Shown here piece by piece: positions 9,148-18,409 of a stretch of 64,000 nucleotides of DNA. The position numbers and the translations under genes are program-made. Each line of letters begins with the position of its first letter. The stretch's first letter is position 1. The DNA lies in the NCBI RefSeq assembly GCF_011927905.1, contig NZ_JAATJL010000001.1, positions 744,001 to 808,000 on the forward strand, given 5' to 3'. The DNA comes from Arthrobacter pigmenti (lineage in GTDB: Bacteria; Actinomycetota; Actinomycetes; Actinomycetales; Micrococcaceae). The notes under the pieces were generated by a model that was given only the letters and a program-made list of their open reading frames with translations, did not search any database and was not told where the DNA came from.

Positions 9148-9843
9148 ATGGAGACCTTCCCCATGGACTGGCAGCGGGCGCTGGTCCTGATGGCTCACCC
9201 CGACGACGCCGAGTACGGCACGTCCGCCGCCGTCGCCGAATGGATCGCGCAGGGCAAGGAGGTGCGCTACGTCCTTGCCACCCGGGGCGAAGCCGGAATC
9301 GCCGGAATGCCGCCCAGCGAGAGCGGCCCGGCCCGCGAGATTGAGCAGCGCGCCGCCTGCGACCGGGTGGGAGCCGAGGTCCTGGAATTCATGGACTATC
9401 CGGACGGCCGGATCATGGAGTCGCTGCAGCTCCGCCGCGATCTGGCGGAAGTCATCCGACGGCACCAGCCCGACGGCGTCGTCACCCTGAACCACGGCGA
9501 CTCCTGGGGGCCCGGCACCTGGAATTCCGAGGATCACCGGGCGCTGGGGCGATCGGTTCTCAATGCGGTGGCGGACGCGGCGAATGAGTGGATCTTCCCT
9601 GACCTTGACGGCCCACCCCACAAGGTCAAGTGGACGGCGATCATGAGCATGAGTCCCACGCACGCCATGCCGGTCAGCGAGGAGAGCGTCGAGAAAGCGA
9701 TTCTGTCCCTCGCCGCCCACGAGCAGTACCTTCGCGCGCTGGACAGCCGGCCCGTAGAGGAGCAGGCTACCGAGCAGGTGCGCTGGGCGACAGGGCGCGG
9801 CGAGGGCGGTCCGAGCGTCGGGTTCGAGCTGATCGGGCTCTAG
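9148..9843 (+). CDS. PIG-L family N-deacetylase
   Basis: This 231-residue zinc-dependent deacetylase of the LmbE/MshB/Mca superfamily carries the signature LMAHPDDAEYGTSAAVAEW (AHPDD, residues about 14-18), the ATRGEAGIAGM strand, REIEQRAACDRVGA, FMDYPDGR and the later metal His in EDHRALGRSV. Relatives act on GlcNAc-type substrates such as mycothiol precursors or on mycothiol S-conjugates. This one is shorter than MshB and Mca (about 290-300), so the substrate is open. It starts 2 nt after the ferritin stop and is probably co-translated with it. ATG at 9163 is an alternative start. Confidence 0.9.
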   Translation: METFPMDWQRALVLMAHPDDAEYGTSAAVAEWIAQGKEVRYVLATRGEAGIAGMPPSESGPAREIEQRAACDRVGAEVLEFMDYPDGRIMESLQLRRDLAEVIRRHQPDGVVTLNHGDSWGPGTWNSEDHRALGRSVLNAVADAANEWIFPDLDGPPHKVKWTAIMSMSPTHAMPVSEESVEKAILSLAAHEQYLRALDSRPVEEQATEQVRWATGRGEGGPSVGFELIGL

Positions 9844-9918
9844 GAGCTGCGAGCGGGCCAGGTGGGTCCGCCGCCGGACTCGGGCTTGCTTGAAACGATG
9901 TCCGGACTGCTCCATTTG

Positions 9919-11148
9919 CTACCAGTCGTGCACCGTGCCGTCGGACAGACGGTTGTAGGGCAGGTACGCCTGCTGATACGGAAACGACGCCGCTGCCTCC
10001 TCGTTCAGCTCGACGCCGAGACCGGGCTTGTCCCCCGGATGCAGGAAGCCATCCGTGAAAGTCATGGACTGCTCGAAGACGGTGTTCGTCTTCTCGCTGT
10101 GTTCCATGTACTCTTGGATGCCGAAGTTGTGGATCGCCAAACCAACGTGGGTCTGCGCCGCAAGGCCGACAGGGGAGACGTCCGTGGGCCCGTGGAAGCC
10201 TGACTTGATCTGATACTGCGCCGCGTAATCCATGACCTTCTTCAGCGGCGAGATACCGCCGAAATGCGTCGACGCGGCACGCACGTAGTCGATGAGCTGT
10301 TCCTTGATGAGCGTCTGGAAATCGAAGACGGTGTTGAAAATTTCACCGACGGCCAGGGGAGTGGTGGTGTGCTGGCGGATCAGCCGGAAGGAGTCCTGGT
10401 TCTCGGCAGGAGTGACGTCCTCGAGCCAGAACAGGTCGTACGGCTCAAGTGACTTGCCGAGCTTCGCAGCCTGGATCGGTGTCATCCGGTGGTGCCCGTC
10501 GTGCAGTAGCGGCAGTTCGGGCCCGAACTCGTTCCGGACGGCCTCGAAGACCGTGGGGATGTGACGCAGGTACGCCCGGGTGTCCCAGTCCTCCTCGGTG
10601 GGCTGGGCGCCGCGGCCCGCAGGCTCGAAGTCGTAGCGCTCGCCGGTGGCCTGCGCCTGAGCGGCCACGCCGTAGAGGGCTTTGATGCCGGGTACCGACG
10701 TCTGCACGCGGATGGACTTGTAACCCTCTTCGAGGTGGTGGCGGATGGAGTCAAACAGCTCGGGCAGGTCGCGGCCGGATGCGTGGCCATAGGTGCGCAG
10801 CGCCGTCCGCGATGCACCTCCGAGCAGCTGGTACACAGGCATCCCGGCGGCCTTGCCCTTGATGTCCCACAGAGCCATGTCGACGGCGGCAATGGCGGCC
10901 ATGGTCACGGGGCCGCGGCGCCAGTACGCGCTGCGGTAGAGGAACTGCCAGGTGTCTTCGATACGGTGCGGGTCCCGGTTGATCAGGAGCTGGGTGACGT
11001 GCTCCTTGAGGTACGTGGCGACGGCCAGCTCGCGGCCGTTGAGGGTGGCGTCACCCAGTCCGGTGATGCCCTCATCCGTAGTGATCTTGAGCGTGACGAA
11101 GTTCCTGCTCGGGCTGGTGACGATGACCTCTGCGGAGGTGATTTTCAC
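9919..11148 (-). CDS. manD: D-mannonate dehydratase (enolase superfamily, ManD/RspA)
   Basis: This 409-residue mandelate-racemase/enolase-superfamily enzyme dehydrates D-mannonate to 2-keto-3-deoxygluconate. ManD landmarks are [20 protein letters not shown] with [15 protein letters not shown], the long insert [31 protein letters not shown] (first metal Asp and catalytic His), [33 protein letters not shown] and [17 protein letters not shown] at 11148 with GAAAGGA upstream is the start; longer frames enter the neighbouring gene. It lies 10 nt after the mannitol-dehydrogenase-family gene, giving consecutive steps fructuronate to mannonate to KDG. It is last in the minus-strand island operon. Confidence 0.93.
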   Translation of the reverse strand: MKITSAEVIVTSPSRNFVTLKITTDEGITGLGDATLNGRELAVATYLKEHVTQLLINRDPHRIEDTWQFLYRSAYWRRGPVTMAAIAAVDMALWDIKGKAAGMPVYQLLGGASRTALRTYGHASGRDLPELFDSIRHHLEEGYKSIRVQTSVPGIKALYGVAAQAQATGERYDFEPAGRGAQPTEEDWDTRAYLRHIPTVFEAVRNEFGPELPLLHDGHHRMTPIQAAKLGKSLEPYDLFWLEDVTPAENQDSFRLIRQHTTTPLAVGEIFNTVFDFQTLIKEQLIDYVRAASTHFGGISPLKKVMDYAAQYQIKSGFHGPTDVSPVGLAAQTHVGLAIHNFGIQEYMEHSEKTNTVFEQSMTFTDGFLHPGDKPGLGVELNEEAAASFPYQQAYLPYNRLSDGTVHDW

Positions 11149-11158
11149 GGGGGTCCTT

Positions 11159-12556
11159 TCAGAATGAGGTTGATGCTGTTGCAGCGCCGAGGCGCTCTGC
11201 TGCGAGGACGACGGCGGCAACCAGTTCCGGGGACTTGGCCAGTTCGGAATCCAAAAGGGCGAGCGCACTGCGTTCGTCAACCGATGAATGTGCTGGACCA
11301 TCGTCGCGTCGACCGACCAGGGAGTCCGCTCCCCGGTCGTGGAAGTCAATATGGGGACTGCGAAGGCACCGGAGCCAGGCTGCGATGAGCGCCGCCTGGC
11401 CGCGACCAGGATCCAGTCCCTGGGCAAGGCGTCTACGAATGACGGGAATCGAGCGCATCCGCAACTTGATGCTGCCGTCCGCAGCTATTTGCGTGAGTTG
11501 ATGCTCGATTCTCGGATTCTGGAACCTCGTGCGCAGGTCTTGCAGCCCCGCGTCGATTTCCGCTGCGGAGAAGGGAAGTACCGGGCGGGCATCGGACCAC
11601 AGCTCCTCCAGCAGTTCTACACATTCAGGATCCTTCATTGTGTCTGCGATCGTCTGGTACCCGCGAATCATTCCCGTATAGGCAAGCAGGGAGTGCCCGG
11701 CGTTGAGCAGCCACAATTTCCGCTCCTCGAACGGTCTAATGTCGTCCACAAAGCGGGCTCCAGCCAGTTCCCATGCAGGTCGTCCCGCCGGAAATTCGCC
11801 GGCCAGGATCCATTCCGCGAATGGCTCGGTAACCACGGGTGCACGGTCCGGGAAGCCAGTGAGGCGGGAAGCGGTTTCACAATCGGCAGCCGTTGTGGCG
11901 GGGGTGATGCGGTCCACCATGGTGGAAACGAAGGAAACATTGGCATCAATCCAGTGCGCAAGGTTTTCGTCTACGGACGTGGCCATCTGCAGGACCACCG
12001 TGCGGGTGACATCCCCGTTGTGATTCAGGTTGTCACAGCTGACCAATGCAAGTGGGCCGGCGCCTGCGTCCCGGCGCGCCCGTAGCCCATCCACTATCCG
12101 CCCTGGTGCTGAACGGGCTGCCCGGGTTGCGGGTTTCGACGAGCGCAGGAGACGAATATCGCCGTCGACCTCCGCGTTTCCGTAGTCCAGGCCCTTGGTG
12201 CCGTGATGGTGATACCCGGCCTCCGTGACGGTCACAGTGAGAACCGCTGTGTCGGGAGTAGCCAGCAGCTCGCGCCAGCGGGCGCCGTTGTTGCCGTCCA
12301 CCGCTTCAACGATGGAGGAGATGACCTGCGCGCGGTCCTCGTTCCGGTCACGGATGAGCAGGGTATACAGTCCGTCCTGTTCGGTGAGGGATTCGGCGGC
12401 CCGCGGGCTGCGGCCGGTAAAAGCGGCAATTCCCCAGGGACGACTCCCCGAGAGTTCGTTGGCCTGATGCGTATACCAAGCTTGATGCGCCCGATGGAAC
12501 GCCCCCAGGCCAAGGTGCACCATCCTTATGGGCGGTCTGTTCGTTCCAGTCATCAC
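11159..12556 (-). CDS. Mannitol dehydrogenase family protein, probable fructuronate reductase
   Basis: This 465-residue NAD(P)-dependent polyol/uronate dehydrogenase shows the N-terminal Rossmann segment [20 protein letters not shown] and the family's core [32 protein letters not shown] and [20 protein letters not shown] (Lys-x-x-x-Leu-Asn-x-x-His catalytic region). Fructuronate reductase (UxuB) is the best fit because a D-mannonate dehydratase follows after 10 nt and a uronate isomerase lies in the same island; tagaturonate, mannitol or arabitol use cannot be excluded. The start is GTG at 12556 or the next-codon ATG, behind GGGAGGAG. Confidence 0.9.
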   Translation of the reverse strand: MMTGTNRPPIRMVHLGLGAFHRAHQAWYTHQANELSGSRPWGIAAFTGRSPRAAESLTEQDGLYTLLIRDRNEDRAQVISSIVEAVDGNNGARWRELLATPDTAVLTVTVTEAGYHHHGTKGLDYGNAEVDGDIRLLRSSKPATRAARSAPGRIVDGLRARRDAGAGPLALVSCDNLNHNGDVTRTVVLQMATSVDENLAHWIDANVSFVSTMVDRITPATTAADCETASRLTGFPDRAPVVTEPFAEWILAGEFPAGRPAWELAGARFVDDIRPFEERKLWLLNAGHSLLAYTGMIRGYQTIADTMKDPECVELLEELWSDARPVLPFSAAEIDAGLQDLRTRFQNPRIEHQLTQIAADGSIKLRMRSIPVIRRRLAQGLDPGRGQAALIAAWLRCLRSPHIDFHDRGADSLVGRRDDGPAHSSVDERSALALLDSELAKSPELVAAVVLAAERLGAATASTSF

Positions 12557-12657
12557 TTAACTCCTCCCGAGGTAAGACCAACAGCAAGGTAACGCTGCAA
12601 ATCAGACACAAAGCCGCACACAGGCGCGACGCCTAAGATCAGCTGTGCGACTGCGGA

Positions 12658-13806
12658 CTACCAAAAGTTGCGCATCGGGAAGGTGTCCAGCAACTCCAGT
12701 CCTGTTGCGCCTAGGTGGACGATGCGCTCGGTTCGCAGCCCACCCACCTGCGGGTGATTGATGGTGGCCTTGAGCGTGAACACGCTGCCCTGTTCGATGA
12801 CGGTATGGTCCGTCGGCCCGATCCACGGAAGCTCCTCTTCGGGGTCCATTCCGGTTCCATGGCCGGTGCCGCGGCCTCGCGCCTCACCGGAAAACTCGGC
12901 GTATCCTCGCTCAATCAGAACGGCCTGGATCGCTCCATTGAGATCGGCAGCGGAGATACCTGGTCGAGCAGCCGCCAAGCCGGCTTCGACGGCGTCGGCA
13001 GCGGCGTCGATTATCTCGCGTGCCTGGCCGGAGGGCGGACCGTATACGAATCCTCGCCCACCGTCGGCCACGTAATTGCCGTAGCGAGCCCCGATGTCGG
13101 TCAGGACGAGATCGCCCCGCTCCAGCACGCGGTTGGTGGGCAAGGCTAGGCTGAAGGCGGACCGAGGGCCGGCCTGCACCATGGACAGGTAGGCCGGTGT
13201 GTCGGCACCAGCGTTGATCATCGCCACGTCAGCCGCTCTGGCGAGTTGCCGCTCGGTGACTTGGCCTGCCGTCGACACCGCTTGCTGCACCGCTTCCATG
13301 CCCAGATCCGTCAGCACCGCCGCATGGCGCAGCTGCTCCAGCTCCCAAGGGCTCTTTACGGCCTTGATTTTCGCGAGCAAGTTGGAGGCGACAAGGGGCG
13401 CAGGAGCAATGGCCTCAGCGATGGTGCGGTGCAACCCCACAGGAATCTGTTCCTCCCCGGCCAGCGCAACCCGGCCATCTGCGTTGAGATGGCGGCGCAG
13501 GTAGAGGGGTAGATGCTCCAGCTCGGCGACATCGAATGCTGTCTCGCTGGCGGCATAGTCGAGGCAGCCGTCACCAGTAAAGAGCGTCGGGTCTGACTCG
13601 GCGGGAAGCGCGATGACGGCTTGGGCGATGGTATGAACGCCATCGACCGGTCGGAAGTCGGTGAAATAGCGGACGTTAGCGGTGCGCCAGCAGTCTGCAT
13701 AAGCGATCAGCAGCTTGAAGCCTTCGCGCTTCATGGCTTCCTGAACGGCACCAATGCGCCGGCGATGCTCGGATTCGGGGGTCGTCGGCGGGGGATCAAG
13801 CCGCAT
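12658..13806 (-). CDS. M24/creatinase-family hydrolase with an incomplete metal site
   Basis: This 382-residue 'pita-bread' fold protein of the Xaa-Pro aminopeptidase/creatinase family has an N-terminal creatinase-type domain (residues about 15-140) and a C-terminal M24 domain. Metal-ligand counterparts are visible as TDIGARY (Asp), YVADGGRGF (Asp), GTGHGTGMDPEE (His) and GLRTERIV (last Glu). However, the usual FTIEPG-type Glu segment reads FTLKATINHP, so one of five ligands seems absent. Creatinase itself is metal-free, so it may be a C-N hydrolase rather than a peptidase. ATG at 13806 has GAGGAGG upstream. It lies between the reductase and TRAP genes; its role in uronate use is unknown. Confidence 0.87.
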   Translation of the reverse strand: MRLDPPPTTPESEHRRRIGAVQEAMKREGFKLLIAYADCWRTANVRYFTDFRPVDGVHTIAQAVIALPAESDPTLFTGDGCLDYAASETAFDVAELEHLPLYLRRHLNADGRVALAGEEQIPVGLHRTIAEAIAPAPLVASNLLAKIKAVKSPWELEQLRHAAVLTDLGMEAVQQAVSTAGQVTERQLARAADVAMINAGADTPAYLSMVQAGPRSAFSLALPTNRVLERGDLVLTDIGARYGNYVADGGRGFVYGPPSGQAREIIDAAADAVEAGLAAARPGISAADLNGAIQAVLIERGYAEFSGEARGRGTGHGTGMDPEEELPWIGPTDHTVIEQGSVFTLKATINHPQVGGLRTERIVHLGATGLELLDTFPMRNFW

Positions 13807-13857
13807 GAAATCCTCCTCAGAATAAATAATGGATAGGCGGTAGGGAGTCGCCGAGGA

Positions 13858-15804
13858 TTACTGGAAACCCAGCGCCTGGGGCAGCCAGAGCGAGAGGGCG
13901 GGGAAAAGCGTTAGCAATAGCAGGACAACGCCCATTGGGACGTATAGCCACCTGATCTCCCAAAACACCCGGCCCACCTTCGATTTGGTGACGGTGGCGG
14001 CGATATACACAAGGCCGCCCACCGGGGGCGTCAGCTGTCCGATCATAATTGCCAGCACCAGGACCACACCCAAGTGAATCAGGTCGATGCCGGCAGCGGC
14101 TGCCAATGGTGCGAGCACCGGCACGATCAGCACCATCGCCGGGGGCGGTTCCAGAATCAACCCGAGCATGAGAAGGAATAGCACGATGCCCAGCATTAGC
14201 AGAGTCTGGTTCTCAATATCGGTCAGCGCCTCTGCCAGGTTTGCCGGTACCTCTTCGGCAATGAGAATCCACGCTAGTGGGCCTGAGGCTGCCAACAAGA
14301 ACAGAATGACGCCGGTATCATGGGCACTTTCCCGCACAGATTCCCAGGCGCCTGAGGCTCGGAGCTTGCGAAAAACTAGAAAACCGAGGAGCAGGGCCAG
14401 GATACATGCCGCCGCGCCGGCCTCTGTTGCTGTCACGACGCCGGCTCGGAGCATCATCAGGATTCCGAGAGGCAACGCAAACGCGGGGGTAGCGTAGAGC
14501 AGGGATGTGAGCCTTTCCCGGGAAGGCGCCTTGTCAACTGAGTCCACCTTATTTTTGCCCCGCCCGCTGAGCCACCACACGGCCACCATGAGCGTTGCCG
14601 CGAACAGTAAACCCGGAACAATGCCAGCCATAAACAGCGCCCCAACAGACACGCCGGCCAGAGAAGCATAGATCAGGAAAGAAATGGACGGCGGAATCAA
14701 GGTCGCTGTGATGGCCGCGCTCGCCGTAATGGCGCTTGCATACTCGCGGCTGTAGCCGGTCTTTTCCATCGGACCGACGAGTGTCTTGCCGACAATGGCG
14801 GTATCGGCAGAACTGGAGCCGGAAAGACCGCCAAGCATTGCGGACGTCAGGATATTGACCTGTCCCAGCCCGCCCCGCCAGTGCCCAACGAAAGCAACTG
14901 CGACGCGGATAAGCGCAGCGGTGATGCCGCTGGCGTTCATCAACGCACCCATGAGAATGAAGAACGGTATAGCCAACATCACGAAGTTTGTACTGACAGA
15001 ACTGGCAAAATTGTTGGCAATCACAATCTCGGGCAACCTGCCGGCTTCGTAGGCGATGGCGCTGCCAAGCAAGAGAGCATGGGCGACCGGGGCACCAAGC
15101 AGCAGCAACACCAGGCAGGCAGTGACGGCGATGGCTGTGGTGTCGAAGATCACCAGGATGCTCTCACTGACGAAGAACGCCACCAGGGAGGCGAAGAGGA
15201 CGCCCCCTGCCACTGCCAGGAAGACCGAGCCTCTGAAGGTATCTCTGACGTGGGCGCGCAGTAGGGCTAACAGGGAAAGGGTGGCCCCGACAGGTAGCGC
15301 CAGGTACAGCCAGCTGTACGAGATGCCTAGATTGATTGCCACCGCGGTGGTTTCCCGCATCAAATTGACGCCCAAGTACCCGATGAGGGTTAGGGAAGCG
15401 GCCGAGAGCCCTATGCCGAGCAGGTCTGTGTACCGCCAGGTAGAACGGGGCAACCAGTGCACCAGCGTGGTCATGCGGATGTGACTTCCATGGCGGGTGG
15501 CAGTCGCTGCACTCAGCATGACCAGCCAGAGGAAGGCCCAGCGCGCGGCTTCTTCCGGCCACGGCAGGGCCGCATTGAAGACGTAACGCATCACGATCTG
15601 TAGAGCCGTGACTCCCACCATGATTATCAGCAGTGAGGCACCAATCGAGTCGAGGCCCAGATCGAACTGACGTAACCAGCCGCGTGCTGGTGTCTCAGCT
15701 GCCGGAAGCTGTTCGCTCGGATCAACAACCGTTTCCCGCAGTTCCACGCCTGACTTCGTCGGTGCCAGGTCGGCTTCCGCACCCTTCATGGCGTTAGTTG
15801 TCAT
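13858..15804 (-). CDS. TRAP transporter permease, fused DctQ-DctM
   Basis: This 648-residue membrane protein joins the small four-helix DctQ subunit and the large DctM subunit of a tripartite ATP-independent periplasmic transporter. Residues about 45-190 carry the DctQ signature ALQIVMRYVFNAALPWPEEA with HIRMTTLVHWLP. From about residue 215 comes DctM, with LLLLGAPVAHALLLGSAI, MLAIPFFILMGALMNASGIT, MLGGLSGSSSADTAIVGKTL and ITATLIPPSISFLIYASLAG. It would import a carboxylate using a sodium gradient. It lies 26 nt after the DctP gene. Neighbouring uronate genes make a hexuronate the likely cargo. The DctQM fusion is known in the family. Confidence 0.94.
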   Translation of the reverse strand: MTTNAMKGAEADLAPTKSGVELRETVVDPSEQLPAAETPARGWLRQFDLGLDSIGASLLIIMVGVTALQIVMRYVFNAALPWPEEAARWAFLWLVMLSAATATRHGSHIRMTTLVHWLPRSTWRYTDLLGIGLSAASLTLIGYLGVNLMRETTAVAINLGISYSWLYLALPVGATLSLLALLRAHVRDTFRGSVFLAVAGGVLFASLVAFFVSESILVIFDTTAIAVTACLVLLLLGAPVAHALLLGSAIAYEAGRLPEIVIANNFASSVSTNFVMLAIPFFILMGALMNASGITAALIRVAVAFVGHWRGGLGQVNILTSAMLGGLSGSSSADTAIVGKTLVGPMEKTGYSREYASAITASAAITATLIPPSISFLIYASLAGVSVGALFMAGIVPGLLFAATLMVAVWWLSGRGKNKVDSVDKAPSRERLTSLLYATPAFALPLGILMMLRAGVVTATEAGAAACILALLLGFLVFRKLRASGAWESVRESAHDTGVILFLLAASGPLAWILIAEEVPANLAEALTDIENQTLLMLGIVLFLLMLGLILEPPPAMVLIVPVLAPLAAAAGIDLIHLGVVLVLAIMIGQLTPPVGGLVYIAATVTKSKVGRVFWEIRWLYVPMGVVLLLLTLFPALSLWLPQALGFQ

Positions 15805-15830
15805 CTTTACCTCTCCTGGTTAATACCGAG

Positions 15831-16871
15831 TCAGTCGCTGGTTGCAAGCGACTTGACCTGCTCGATGAACTCTTTTGACCCGGGGTACTTTGCGAAGTAC
15901 TCCTCGTTGTAGGTTTGTGCGCGGGCTTCCCATTCGTCCAGATCCGTCGGTTCCGGGATGACGGTGGCGCCCTGGGCCTCCAGCTCCTCAAGCGTCGCCT
16001 GTTCTTGCTCCCGGCTCATTTGGCGCGCTTCAGCGAAGACCCGTTCCCCAACCTCGGTCAAGCAATTTTGCAGTTCTTCGTCCAAGCTGTTGAACCAGTC
16101 TGCGTTGGCGCGAATTGGCTTGATATTGAACCAGTGCTTTGTATTGGTCAGATGGGGGGCCGGCTCCCAGAAGGCGTTGGCCTCGATCTGGGCGACCGCG
16201 CCTTCGCCAGCCTCGATGACGCCCGTCTCCAGTGCGTTATAAATCTCCGTGAACGGAACCGGAGTGGCGTTGGCTCCCAGGGCGTTCCAGAGTCCGAGCG
16301 GAATCTCCGCCTCGGGGACCCGGATCTTCAACCCTTCGAGGTCATCGATGTTCTCTACTGGCCGGCTGGCGAATGTCCAGCGCCATCCATCTTCACCCAT
16401 GCCAAGGATGGTGACACCAGTAGACTCTTCCAGCAGCTCGGACATCTCGTCCTGCATTTCTTCAATTACCCGCTCGACGTGTTCTTCGTCCTCGAACACG
16501 TAACCAAGGGACAATGCCGAAACGATGGGAGCGCCCGGACCCTCCACATCAAAGCCGCCGCTGGTGATCTCATAGGTGCCCTGACGGTTGCCGTCGATCA
16601 GATCGATGAATCCGCCGAGTTGCCCGGCCGGAAAGTTGCTGCCCACCAGGCGGCCATTCGAGCACTCTTCCACCTCGTCGATGAACCTCTCGAATGCGTC
16701 ATTCATGGGCGTACCGACACCTTCGATTGTCGCCACCCTGTACTCGATGACCTCGCCGCCGCCCCCCTCCTGCCCGGTGGATGGTGCGCATCCGGCGAGC
16801 ACGACGGCAACGGCAACAGAGCTAATTGCTATCCCCATGCCTGGGTGCCCAGGTGCAAGACGTGACCTCAT
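15831..16871 (-). CDS. TRAP transporter solute-binding lipoprotein (DctP family)
   Basis: This 346-residue extracytoplasmic receptor is made as a lipoprotein: a basic start and hydrophobic stretch end in the lipobox VLAGC (about residues 24-28), followed by a Gly-rich linker. Family features are LEGLKIRVPEAEIPLGLWNA, with the conserved Arg that salt-bridges the substrate carboxylate, then NATPVPFTEIYNALETGVIE. AAAGGAG precedes the ATG. It is the first gene of the minus-strand hexuronate operon and reads away from the LacI gene across a gap holding a CAACCGGTTG palindrome. The uronate ligand is inferred from neighbours. Confidence 0.93.
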   Translation of the reverse strand: MRSRLAPGHPGMGIAISSVAVAVVLAGCAPSTGQEGGGGEVIEYRVATIEGVGTPMNDAFERFIDEVEECSNGRLVGSNFPAGQLGGFIDLIDGNRQGTYEITSGGFDVEGPGAPIVSALSLGYVFEDEEHVERVIEEMQDEMSELLEESTGVTILGMGEDGWRWTFASRPVENIDDLEGLKIRVPEAEIPLGLWNALGANATPVPFTEIYNALETGVIEAGEGAVAQIEANAFWEPAPHLTNTKHWFNIKPIRANADWFNSLDEELQNCLTEVGERVFAEARQMSREQEQATLEELEAQGATVIPEPTDLDEWEARAQTYNEEYFAKYPGSKEFIEQVKSLATSD

Positions 16872-16942
16872 TACAGCTCCTTTTGTCAGTGCGGCATAGC
16901 CGCGGACTTGCTGACGTCGTTGGTGTGATTAGGATTACACCT

Positions 16943-16958
16943 GTGCAACCGGTTGTCA
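16943..16958. promoter_or_regulatory. LacI-family operator, site 1 (CAACCGGTTG)
   Basis: A 10-bp perfect palindrome CAACCGGTTG (16946-16955), within GTGCAACCGGTTGTC, sits about 75 nt upstream of the DctP start in the gap divergent to the LacI gene. The same core recurs at 18189-18198. LacI regulators typically bind such CG-centred palindromes. Confidence 0.7.
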
Positions 16959-17114
16959 AACATTAGTGTTCGAAGATTTTCTTCACTCACCAGACTGCGT
17001 TCCCCTTGAGGGCCAATGCTGAGCATGAGTGTCGCTAAGCTGGATGGCAACCGATAGCCTCGATCGCGTTGAAACGGCTCCAGCCGACGGACGCTCTACC
17101 TGCAAAGGAAAGCT

Positions 17115-18170
17115 GTGAGAACTGAATCCAATTCACCGGTACCGGGCGGCCCGTCCGCCGTGGGCCGGGAGGGTCGGCAGGCCGCGACTATTTACGACGT
17201 CGCCAAGCTGGCTGGGGTTAACGCGTCGACTGTCTCTCGTGCCTTGAGTCAACCCGGCCGCATCAGCGCCAAGACCGACAAAAAGGTCCAGGATGCAGTG
17301 AAGGCCCTGAATTATCGGGTGAATCCGGTTGCGAGGGCGCTTCCGACCGGCAGGACGAAGACCATAGGATTGCTGGTTGCTGACATCACTAATCCGGTGT
17401 TTTTTGATATCGCACGCGGCGCCGAACGGGCGGCTGCAACCCGCGACTACACCTTGGTGCTGGCCGAGTCCGCCGAATCGCCGGAGACCGAGTTGTTGGC
17501 TGCTCAGCGGCTGCTGGCGGTAGCGGACGGCGTGGTGCTAGCCACATCACGCTTGAGCGATGATCAAATTCGTCAACTCTCCCAGTCCAAGCCGGTGGTG
17601 GTAATCAACCGTGAGGTAGCCGATGTGCCGAGCGTGATGGCTGATATAGAAACCGGGATATCCCAAGCCGTCCGTCATCTGTTTATGTTGGCCCATAAGT
17701 CGGTCGCTTATGTTGCCGGCCCGGAGCGGTCGTGGATGTCTCGGCGGCGCTGGGAAATCATTAACGATCGGTGCAACTGGAGCAATATTTCTGCCGTCCC
17801 AATCGGAGGTTCCGCTCCCACCGTGGAGGGTGGGCGAAAGGCCGCAATGAAGGTCTTGGAAAGCGGGGCGACGGCCGTTATCGCATACAACGACCTGGTG
17901 GCGATCGGGTTGATGCAGGAAATGGTCGGAGGCGGAAAAGACGTGCCTGATGACATCAGCATCATCGGGTTCGACAACATTTTCGGCTCGGACTTTACTA
18001 CTCCGCCTCTGACGACTATCAGCTCACCACTTGCCGAGATGGGGGCTTCGGCCATTGAGCTGGTTTTGCGTGCGGTCGGTGCCACGGAGGGAGCCGGCGA
18101 TATCGGTGATTTGGCCACCGAACTCTTAATTCGCGGCTCGACCGGCAAGGTTCGCATTCCACCCCGCTGA
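17115..18170 (+). CDS. LacI-family transcriptional regulator of the hexuronate island
   Basis: This 351-residue regulator has its N-terminal HTH and hinge at about residues 20-70 (TIYDVAKLAGVNASTVSRAL with NYRVNPVARALPTGRTKTIG). The periplasmic-binding-protein-like effector domain follows, with GLLVADITNPVFFDIARGAE, AVIAYNDLVAIGLM and ISIIGFDNIF. The start is GTG at 17115 with AAAGGAAA before it. It is divergent from the TRAP operon and upstream of uxaC in the same direction. CAACCGGTTG palindromes occur on both sides of it, so it probably represses both transcription units until a uronate or pathway intermediate is bound. Confidence 0.94.
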   Translation: MRTESNSPVPGGPSAVGREGRQAATIYDVAKLAGVNASTVSRALSQPGRISAKTDKKVQDAVKALNYRVNPVARALPTGRTKTIGLLVADITNPVFFDIARGAERAAATRDYTLVLAESAESPETELLAAQRLLAVADGVVLATSRLSDDQIRQLSQSKPVVVINREVADVPSVMADIETGISQAVRHLFMLAHKSVAYVAGPERSWMSRRRWEIINDRCNWSNISAVPIGGSAPTVEGGRKAAMKVLESGATAVIAYNDLVAIGLMQEMVGGGKDVPDDISIIGFDNIFGSDFTTPPLTTISSPLAEMGASAIELVLRAVGATEGAGDIGDLATELLIRGSTGKVRIPPR

Positions 18171-18185
18171 GGTCTGGCAACCGAG

Positions 18186-18201
18186 CGGCAACCGGTTGAC
18201 A
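18186..18201. promoter_or_regulatory. LacI-family operator, site 2 (CAACCGGTTG)
   Basis: The palindrome CAACCGGTTG (18189-18198) occurs just after the regulator gene and about 210 nt upstream of the uxaC start. It is identical in its 10-bp core to site 1, and a half-site-like GGCAACCGAG precedes it (18175-18184). The rest of the roughly 240-bp gap up to uxaC holds no other feature I can support. Confidence 0.7.
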
Positions 18202-18409
18202 GACTGAGTGGGGGGAATCACAATTGCGGAGTGCGATTCTCAATTGCCGCCGATCCCAATTCGGCTACTGTTCACCAGCTCGTCTGCTTGTTCATTGCCG
18301 ATTCGGTGTCTGACCCGCCGGGCGTCTTGAGGCCGCATGCCGGCGCCCTCAGTTCCAGCAATACGACCATTAAAGCTCTATGAGCCAAGTGCACCTTAAG
18401 GACTCATCC

